Shown: in pieces, positions 22,164-64,000 of the stretch | Layout: each line of letters begins with the position of its first letter | Position numbering within the stretch: the first letter of the stretch is position 1 | Source: Heliocidaris tuberculata | Lineage: Eukaryota; Echinodermata; Echinoidea; Camarodonta; Echinometridae | NCBI GenBank assembly: GCA_025618425.1 | Contig: CM046844.1 | Coordinates: forward strand, 7,794,127 to 7,858,126 | Length of the DNA stretch: 64,000 nucleotides | Direction: 5' to 3' | Made by a program: the position numbers and the translations under genes | The notes under the pieces: generated by a model | Told to the model about the DNA's origin: nothing | Database searches by the model: none | The model's input: the letters and a program-made list of their open reading frames with translations, nothing else

Positions 22164-23390
22164 CAACATCAATATATTTATATGTTTTATTGAGAATGGT
22201 AAGATCTGCCTATGTGATATGGTTATTCAGCAATCCATGTAACCTGCTACAAACTTTCATGGTTAACTGAAAAGGTCTATTCCTGAGGTATAAAGGAGAG
22301 TATTATTAACAGAAGGCAAGCAAAATGCGGTATAAGATTTCAACTAATATGCTACATGTATTCTGATGTATCGGAGTGGATATTGTAGTCATTTTTGTAC
22401 TGATCAGTATGTCATCAATAGGACCTAACCTTGAAATACACAATGTATGTATGATAAAAGGTCATACATGAAAGTGGAAAGGTTTCACACAAAAACAGAA
22501 AATAGCCTTGTATGTATATCTCTGAGAAAAATTGGACGTTTGCTATTGTGTACAGGTAGCGTAACATGTTTCCAAATTCTGCAACAAAACTTAATCTACA
22601 TGTGAGAAAAGATGACATTACGCATTATCATGTCAATATATATTTTTTCAAGTGATGAACACCCCTATAAAAAAGCATTAGTATTGGATGTGAAAATTGC
22701 CATCCTTGTGTAATTCAATTGTCATTTTACATGTACATTGTACATGTACTATTATGAGAACGTGTTAGGCATTTTAAGCGCAAACCTGTTAAGAAACAAC
22801 TAAATTTGAATGATACATGTATTGCAAATGACTAAATGTTTCACAAGAGAATCTATGTCTGTTAACATCCATTTGCAGTAGGGTAGTTTATGGCCAGAGA
22901 GAAAATTAATTAGATTTGTAATGTACCAAGTAAGATGCCCCTAACTTTCTACGTTAGAAATGGAAGATTTTCAAAGGGATTTTCACTGAAAAGAAACTGG
23001 AAAATGCATCCTTTGATATGAACATTAATAATGCTAGGCTGATTCCAGGTCGCACAGAAATAACAAATGATACTTTTATGTTGCACCTTGTAAAGAATAA
23101 CAAACAACTTTTAAAAAAATATATAGTATTGTTGTGCCTGATTAATTTAGAAAAATAACAGACTGATTTTTTTCTATTCCTTCAGTTTCCCAAACTTTAT
23201 CTTTGCTTTTTCAGAAGTAATGGTGATGGCATATTATTAGTGCATCAGGTGTATTAAAGGTTACATTTTGATTGTTATTTCATATTATGTGAAATTTATA
23301 TTGAAATGGGTTGCTTGAAAAGTTACCCTATTTGCCATGTATATAGCTGTTACCTACAAGGTTTCAATAAATTGGAACTTGGATTACAGA
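22164..23390 (+). other. MICOS10: MIC10 3' UTR
   Basis: About 1.2 kb of A+T-rich sequence between the stop and the AATAAA at 23366. No other gene was seen in it. Confidence 0.6.
23366..23371 (+). promoter_or_regulatory. MIC10 polyadenylation signal AATAAA
   Basis: A canonical hexamer about 1.2 kb after the MIC10 stop, followed by sequence suited to cleavage (TTGGAACTTGGATTACAG). Confidence 0.6.
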
Positions 23391-23465
23391 TGCTACATTG
23401 AACTCAGATTTTAGTGTGTATTCATTTGGTCACCTTGTATTTTATTATTATTTGTGAGAACTTGT

Positions 23466-24076
23466 ACTAGGTGTAAAAAAAAAAAAAAATTGACACTTTT
23501 GATCGTTCATGACTCAAATGCTATAACTCATATTGGACTGAGGTTCTCACGTTGTAAAGTTGAAGGATGTCAAATTTATTTGGAGTAAAGTTTATGACAT
23601 CTCTTTGAATACTATTCTTGAAACAATGCTCTGAATATTTATTTAGTTTTTATTTTTTGAAAAATCAAGGCCACAAAATTTGTATGAATCAGTAATTAAT
23701 TCAAAGCACAACAATTGCCATTGTGCACTGCAGCTGAAATTTCAGATCACCTCTTCTAACTCAGAGTCATGAATCATTAATGACACTGGACAGAAAAGGT
23801 TTGGCAGAAATGACGGGTGCGATGCACTATGGCAATTATTCTGTTCTGAATTAATTACCGCCATGCAGATTTTTTGGTCTCAATTTTTCAAAAAGTGAAA
23901 TCTAAATATTCAGAGCATTTTTAAAAGGATATTAATGAAGGAAATTCCATAAAACTTATTCCAAATAAATTTGACCTTCTTCACATTTACATTTTCAAAA
24001 GCTCGTTCTGATACAAGTTTTAACTTTTGAATTATTAACGATTGAAAGCGTCAAATGTTTTTATTTTACAATTAGT
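23466..24076. mobile_element. ~600-bp foldback family, copy 2
   Basis: Same order as 18442-19050: ACTAGGTGTAAAA, TGACACTTTTGAT, AAAAATCAAGGCCACAAAA, centre, then the inverted arm ending GATTGAAAGCGTCAA. It has diverged, and it lies just past the MIC10 3' end. Confidence 0.78.
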
Positions 24077-25785
24077 AAATTACAGCTTATTAAAAATAGG
24101 CAAATAGATCAGTTAACCAATGCATTCCAATTGTTGATTGTGTTCTCCCAGAACCCCTGAAAAGACACTCTTTATTTCATCTATAATTTAATTCATAAAT
24201 CATCTATCAAATCACCTCTGTGAATGGAATCCCCAATGTGGATAGTATTTTTTTTCTATGCCAGCAAGCAGTGGACAAACATTCGGTCATTTATAGAAAA
24301 ATGGATGCACAAAAATTGAATGCATTAGAAGACTGGTCTGTATGACCTTAGTAAGGCTTCTCCACAACAGTTTAACACTTGCAAACAATCAAGATTTTAG
24401 TTTATTTGACAGTTATAGTAAGGTAAAAGCCCTGCTGTACTATTATAATATCCATCTCAAAAATTTTCTCATCCTCTCGATCTTTCTTTCTCTCCCTTGA
24501 TATTTCTTATTTTTGTTTACCCCCTCCCACTTTTCATTCTCATGCACTCTCTACTAACATCTCTCTCTTTCTTTCTTTCTCATTCTGTCTGTCTCCCCCC
24601 CCCCCCTCTCTCTCTCTCCCACACACACACACACACACACTCCATTCTCTATTTCTCCTCTCATTTTCTCTTGATATACCTTGATATCTCTTCCCTCTGA
24701 CCTACATGTATTTATGCACTTTTTATATCTCCTTTGAAATTGTTATTTTACTTTTCTCTTCTTTCAGACATACATAATGTGTCTCTGGCCTTTCTGTCTG
24801 TCTCTCTCCCTCTCTGCCCTTATTTGTTTCCCTTTTCATCTCTGTCAATCACTGTTATATGCGTGGTATTCCATAGAAATTTGAAACAAAGGAATAACGT
24901 ATTAGACATAATTATATATAGAAAAGAAATGCGGTGACCAAGACCGATATGATCAAATAAACTACTTTTTTTTTTTTAATTTATTTTTTTATTTTTTTAT
25001 TTATTTTTTTTTATTTTTTAAATTAATTTATTTATTTATTTATTTATTTATTCATTTTTTTTTTTTTTTTTTTTGGGGGGGGGGGCATTTTCTTTGACAA
25101 TTTACTCGTGACGCCCCTATATACATGTATGGCTGTGTAGGTCAAGTTGAAAAAAAAATATATATATATATATATAACCACAGGTGGATCCAGGGTTATT
25201 TTATATTCGGAAGGGGGTGGGTTACAGAAGTATGTTCAAATCATATTTTGTTTTCTTTTGTTCAGTTTTTCATCTCGGGTCAGCTCTCCGAGTTGTGAGG
25301 AGGGGGGGGGGGGGGGGTAGGTAGTTAATTATCGGCACTCTAAAATTCCTTGAGTTGGGAGGGCACATTCTAAGTCTAACAACTAAATCTAAACAATTCT
25401 GTCAAAGAAAAAAAAAAAGAAATATGGAAAGGGTTTATGCATGTTCACCCTATGCCCCAGTGATTCTATTAACTTCGGGCATTTGGAGTAAAAAGTTTCC
25501 CCCCTCTCACACAGGTTACAGCACCGTCTCTCATCTGATATGAATGCTACAACGTCATTACCAAGTTCTGATTTAATGCAAAAATGCAAAACTTTATTTA
25601 ATATTGACATCATAATTCGCTTCTCTAAACTTTCAAAGTTCATTTTTCAAAATGGATTAAATACTCCATTACTATAGAATACATGTAATTACAAGGCACA
25701 TGGAATTCCCGTCATGAATAATTCTTCGTGATGTATCTAAATATCTGAAGTACGTCAGTATATTCTCAATAGATATAAATACAAC
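24077..25785. other. Intergenic low-complexity DNA
   Basis: It contains a pyrimidine-rich tract with (CA)n (about 24585-24640), a long T/A-rich tract ending in a G run (about 24966-25086), (TA)n (about 25160-25175) and a G run (about 25302-25318). AGGTGGATCCAGGG near 25184 resembles a decayed hAT-like terminus. No gene. Confidence 0.55.
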
Positions 25786-25947
25786 TTCGCCTAAGTCGAA
25801 TCTGTTGGGACCACAAAAAAATAGTTCGACTTATGCAAAATTCAACCTAGGAAATGTAAATAACACATGTTTTGCATAGTTTGGTCAGAAAAACTGATTC
25901 GACTTAGGGAAAGTTCGACTTATGCGACTTCGAGTTATGCAAGGTTA
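25786..25947 (+). repeat. ~170-bp miniature element, copy 2
   Basis: Second copy of the sequence at 179-350, with better-preserved termini (CGCCTAAGTCGAATCTG and CGACTTCGAGTTATGCAAGG). Confidence 0.7.
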
Positions 25948-28205
25948 ACTCTATGATTAAAATCATAGGGTGAGTGCATCTAATTTGGAGGGAGAATACA
26001 TTGTTTCTTTATCTCGTGAAAAAAATACATACAAGCCTTTTTTCTTCTTCTTCTTCTTCTTCACATAAAATCAAAATATGCTAGGCGACAACTCATTCAA
26101 ACCCGGAAGAATATTCACACCAACAACGCAAAAAACAAAGGCGAATCATTTGCGGACCAAGTAAGGGGAGGGGTTAGGATACTCGCGCCCTGCTATTTAG
26201 GGCAACTCATATTGACTACACGTACATGTACTTGGTTTTGCTGGAGCCCCCTTTATTTACAAGGCACAAGGCATGGATCCGCGACCGAGTGAATACAGAA
26301 ATTTTAGATAAAAGAAATAATACTGTCAACGAATCATTCTCGTCAAGATATCGGTTAATCATGAAAGAGTCTATAATCAGATAATGTTGAAATAAATATC
26401 TGCACAGAATTCATAAACTGCTCTGTGCCAAATTGATAATATGAATACAAAATACTATGGAGAACTTACAATTATGTATCACATAGAAATTAAATGAACA
26501 TATCACGAAATATATAAATTATTATTCACAAACAATAATTCATAAGGAATTGAAAGTGGAAATGACACCATGTGAGGTCATTAAACACTTAACATTCAAT
26601 TTATGAACCGTATAAGTAGATAAATGCACCTCAAATAAGGAGTCAACTACAAAACAAGCCTGATGATTTTTTTTTTTTTTTTTTTTGCAACTAAATCCGT
26701 AATAAATGACAAAAATGATAACACGTTAAGACCGCTTACACTCTTTACTACCTTAATAATCTCAAGTGATAGAGAAAGACACACTCGCAACTTTCTAAAC
26801 TACGAACACAGTCATTCTTTTTATAGTGATAGATAAAAATGCACAATTTTACTTTTTTAATACTTATTTTCACATTCAAATAAATAAGCAGCAAAAAGCC
26901 ATCCAAATGACTGATTTACGTCAGAATAATCCATAAAAAAGGAGCCGACATCTTTTGGCAGACACATCTCATCACATGCAGATGAACATGACATAAAAAT
27001 TGATTATTTGTAAGTATATTGGTTGATATGATCACATGAGGTTCAATAATGTTGTGTCATAAAAAATACTTTGTATAAAACACAGAAAGTTTTTTGTTTG
27101 TTTGTTTGTTTGTTTGTTTTTTGTATTAGCAAATCCATTTTTGTAGTGGGGGGGGGGGGGGGGGGGGGACAGCCCAAAACCGCTGTGCGATATTATTATA
27201 CGGGAACAATATGGCCGAATTTGAGCTAACGAATATCGGAAATCCATTAGTGGGGGGGGGGGGGGGGGGTAAGGGGTGGGGCGGGGGTTGGGATAGAAGA
27301 GGCTCTGCTGATGTTAGCAGAAGACATAGTAAAATACAACTTTTGATCATACCTTCCGTCTATTTTGATTGTTGTTGATTGCAAGTCACAAGGTAATATC
27401 GAACGTTTTTTGGTGGTTGAGAAAATTCTCGGCAAACTTGTTGAGTATGTTCCAAACCCTCCCCTATTCCAAATGTTCTAGCGACGCCCTGAATACGAGA
27501 TAGAGCGCAAATAAAAACACAAACAATTCTTAGACTCCTGGCTGAACCTTTCAGGAGATCTAAAGAAAACTATTAGAACTTCATCATCAAAATATGAGTA
27601 ATTTATGAGCACCCCGGGAGGTCACATTGACGTGTGCCAAGCAAGAAGATATATGTTCTCAAGATGGCGGATGCTGACATCGTCAACTGCTACCATAGAG
27701 GTCATGTCAAACAATCGGAGCATAGAAAGGACACTTATGTTATACCAGGAAAGATACAACCCTACATGTATGATAATGACGAAGGCATTATAATAAATAT
27801 TTATTACGCCAGAACTAGAATATGACTTCATGGCATATATAACTCACAAAGCGTGAAATTATCTGATATGAAAGTTTGTTCTACCGGAGCGTCATTGGCA
27901 CATTTCTGATGACAGAAGGTGGAGATGGGTGATAATGGAGTAGGCTTTATTGTGAATAATCATGAAGTTACTACAGCTTCATGGGAGTACTAACACGGAA
28001 CGGGATTCCCCGTTATCAAAATATTGTGTGGTGGGGCGTTACTGGCACGTTTTTCACGGGAAAGGGCCAAAGGGGCAAAGATATTGACAACATCTGGCTA
28101 TAATTCCCCCCACCAACTCCACTAACCCCACTTAAATTCCCTGCCATGACGAAGAGAGAGAAAGAGAGACAGATAGACAGACAGACAGAGAGGGAAAGCG
28201 AGAGA
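25948..28205. other. Intergenic DNA between the converging genes
   Basis: Includes (CTT)n near 26041, a T run near 26668, (GTTT)n near 27092-27120, and G runs at about 27147-27168 and 27252-27269. Possible minus-strand polyadenylation hexamers (plus-strand TTTATT) lie at 27800-27805 and 27946-27951 and could end the decarboxylase mRNA. No coding exon was recognised. Confidence 0.5.
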
Positions 28206-28490
28206 GAAAGAAAGAAACTGGGGGGGGGGCGGCAGGGGCTCCTAAAATTTATCAAGCAAACAAAAAATGAATTGTCTAAAACCGACCCAGGTGAGGAGAT
28301 AGCGCGACGCCTCCGTGGTTTTCCAAATCATAAACAACTTAAAGGAAAGAAAGAAACTGGGGGGGGGGGGGGGGGCAGGGGCTCCTAAAGTTTATCAAGC
28401 AAACAAAAAATGAATTGTCTAAAACCGACCCAGGTGAGGAGATAGCGACTCCTCCGTGGTTTTCCAAATCATAAACAACTTAAAGGAAAC
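28206..28490 (+). repeat. ~140-bp tandem duplication
   Basis: The segment from AAAGAAAGAAACTGGGGGGG through CTAAAACCGACCCAGGTGAG to AAACAACTTAAAGGAAA occurs twice head to tail (about 28206-28345 and 28346-28490). It differs mainly in G-run length and a 4-base change near AGATAGCG. Confidence 0.85.
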
Positions 28491-28899
28491 GACCGCACTT
28501 AAAACAAAGTAAAACATTGGCAAGACTAATATTGATCTAAAGGAAAATAAAGTATGTTTTGGATACATACAAATTTCATTTTTTGCCCTTTATCAACGAA
28601 AACAGAAATAAATTAACGGAAATAAACGTATTCTAGTCTTACCTTAAACTCCAAATGGCTTTGATCTTTACTTGTCAGTTTTGTCTTGGCACGCTTGGAG
28701 AAACAAGCACCGAACATTATCAAACTTTAAAAGCCCTCTATATCGCATCATGAAGTTTAAGTTACACCACATGAATTGAGAAAATGTGATACTATATGAT
28801 GAACGATAAATACACATGCTTATTAATATGCTTTGTCCTGTTCATACATGGGAATGTCTGTAATAAAACACTTTAAATCCCTGTCTTCAATCTATAACA

Positions 28900-28932
<33 letters not shown>

Positions 28933-28992
28933 GGCTTATTTTAAACTCACACGCCAACTGCATACGTAAAGTCTCTTAATAATGAGGCCTGC

Positions 28993-62382
<33,390 letters not shown>

Positions 62383-62409
62383 CTGTAGTGGAAAAAAGGG
62401 GATATTTCG

Positions 62410-62905
62410 TAAATCAGATTCAGATTCAGATTCAAGATTCAAGAATTCAAGATTCAAAAATACATTTATTTCCTTCTCATAATCATAATCAAATACAAAA
62501 TACATTCACAAAAAGAACGTGGTGGAAGGAGGCGAGGGTCCCAAGAAGATTATGGCTTGTGGTGGGGTCGCCTTTACAGTACCTATTTAACATGTACAAT
62601 ATTAAAACAACGCATAACATACAAAACAAACAAAAATCTAAAAGATAAAAAGAAAAGAAAGAATTTTTTTTAAAAACTGCAATATGTGCTAATGACTATA
62701 TTGTACGAAGAATATATTTTTACAGTACTTAAATGTATGGAGTGAAGAGCATGTTTAAGTAGAGTCATTTAAGCTGTTCCAGAGTTTGGGATATAGATAT
62801 AGATATAGTAAACTGATTTTTTTCCTCAAAAATGGTCTGAACCACCGATCTAATGGGGCGTCATAAAAAAAAACTCATAATATGAAAACAAAATTTAATG
62901 TTCGC
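62410..62905 (-). mobile_element. 3' end of another retroposon
   Basis: Minus-strand tail of repeated GAATCTTGAATC units (plus-strand CAGATTCAGATTCAAGATTC at about 62419) next to ACATTTATTTCCTTC. Further in, AAGCTGTTCCAGAGTTTGGG is of the kind found in LINE/SINE 3' regions. Its tail ends ~27 bases from the acceptor of the decarboxylase exon at 62271-62382. Confidence 0.55.
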
Positions 62906-63083
62906 ATTTATCTTTTCAAACAAAGGAACATACTTATTTAAATATATATAAAAATATATAAATTCGTATGGTTCAGGCTTTAATTTTGGCCTTTTTGGCA
63001 GCCAATAGTAAATCGCTGGTGCCCCCTCCTACGATAAAATAATTCAAACTTACTAAACAATGTATACAATGTAATTTCTTACA
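62906..63083. other. Non-coding flank of the gap
   Basis: A+T-rich, nothing recognised. Confidence 0.5.
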
Positions 63084-63583
63084 NNNNNNNNNNNNNNNNN
63101 NNNNNNNNNNNNNNNNNNNNNNNNNNNNNNNNNNNNNNNNNNNNNNNNNNNNNNNNNNNNNNNNNNNNNNNNNNNNNNNNNNNNNNNNNNNNNNNNNNNN
63201 NNNNNNNNNNNNNNNNNNNNNNNNNNNNNNNNNNNNNNNNNNNNNNNNNNNNNNNNNNNNNNNNNNNNNNNNNNNNNNNNNNNNNNNNNNNNNNNNNNNN
63301 NNNNNNNNNNNNNNNNNNNNNNNNNNNNNNNNNNNNNNNNNNNNNNNNNNNNNNNNNNNNNNNNNNNNNNNNNNNNNNNNNNNNNNNNNNNNNNNNNNNN
63401 NNNNNNNNNNNNNNNNNNNNNNNNNNNNNNNNNNNNNNNNNNNNNNNNNNNNNNNNNNNNNNNNNNNNNNNNNNNNNNNNNNNNNNNNNNNNNNNNNNNN
63501 NNNNNNNNNNNNNNNNNNNNNNNNNNNNNNNNNNNNNNNNNNNNNNNNNNNNNNNNNNNNNNNNNNNNNNNNNNNNNNNNNNN
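63084..63583. other. Assembly gap of exactly 500 N
   Basis: A run of 500 N, the usual placeholder for a scaffold gap of unknown true size. The missing 5' coding exon(s) of the decarboxylase could lie here or beyond the window. Confidence 0.99.
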
Positions 63584-64000
63584 GATGTCTGTGAGCTGCG
63601 TAGCGTCGCGTCGATTTTTTGTTTGTTTGTTTGTTTGTTTGTTGTTTTTTTTTTTGCTATTTGAACCCCTGTAAGTGATGTTTTCCTGGCATCTACTAAC
63701 GCAATGGAGACCATAAAAAGCAGTCCATAATAACGTCTTTTTAGATCAAGTAACAGTTTAATACACAGTTATATCCAGAGTTATCGTGTGTTTTGGTTAT
63801 CAACTTAATAAGTTACCAGATGAGTTGAATAATATTATATCTTCTCACAATATTTGCACTTGAAATTTTCCTCTCCAGTGTATGTTATTTCTTTTTGGTC
63901 TAATTCTAACCACATGTTTAAAAGTCAAGATACTAAAGAAAAGTAACTGGGAATATAAGAAAGATTCGTGATAAAAAGGTAGATTTATGACAGTGTAACA
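63584..64000. other. Right end, no gene seen
   Basis: A (GTTT)n stretch (about 63619-63653), then A+T-rich DNA. I looked on the minus strand for the expected decarboxylase N-terminus and did not find it. Confidence 0.55.

Noticed and set aside
27605..27831. Overlapping ~63-codon ORFs on both strands, one with GKIQPYMYD
   Set aside because: Both strands are open by chance over ~200 bases. The fragment vaguely resembles transposon-encoded or P2X-like C-terminal text, but too little to claim.

Overview
The window is eukaryotic, roughly 63% A+T and mostly intron and repeat. It holds two recognisable multi-exon animal genes on opposite strands, the last exon of a third gene, one tRNA gene, and a dense mix of foldback DNA elements, satellites, LINE relics and a SINE. 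Conserved spliced metazoan genes, a tyrosine-decarboxylase-like enzyme, hAT/Harbinger/TTAA-type miniature elements and a tRNA-derived SINE with an (ATT)n tail all suggest an invertebrate deuterostome. A sea urchin or other echinoderm is my best guess; this is inferred from style, not proven.

Layout. 1-2.3 kb: terminal exon of an unidentified minus-strand gene (1111-1290). 2.3-13 kb: transposon-rich intergenic DNA, including a 1.5 kb foldback, hAT-like miniature elements with perfect 8-bp target duplications, and a 4.7 kb composite element made of two different satellites and inserted in a minisatellite. 12996-13066: tRNA-Arg(UCU). 14.2-23.4 kb, plus strand: MIC10 (MICOS10/MINOS1), four coding exons (14223-22163) and a 3' UTR with AATAAA at 23366. 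Its introns hold at least five miniature elements and a 45-bp telomere-like minisatellite. 24-29 kb: intergenic, low-complexity.

28993 to 62382, minus strand: 13 exons of a group II PLP-dependent aromatic amino acid decarboxylase, closest in my reading to invertebrate tyrosine decarboxylase. Every splice junction was checked by phase. The catalytic His, Asp, Lys and Tyr are all present, and a 173-codon last exon adds a C-terminal extension. The first ~75 residues are not visible; they lie past a 500-N gap (63084-63583) or outside the window. The most 5' visible exon (62271-62382) has lost two single bases, so the gene is either disrupted or mis-sequenced there. Its introns carry two CR1/L2-like LINE relics, a 1.77 kb near-perfect palindrome, a 1.35 kb foldback, a 5.5 kb tandem array of a ~986-bp unit, and a SINE that begins directly after a splice-donor hexamer.

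How they relate: MIC10 (inner mitochondrial membrane crista junctions) and the decarboxylase (biogenic amine synthesis) converge tail to tail across about 5.6 kb. Nothing suggests a functional link. The dominant theme is repeat architecture: about a dozen long inverted repeats, most of them inside the introns of these two genes.
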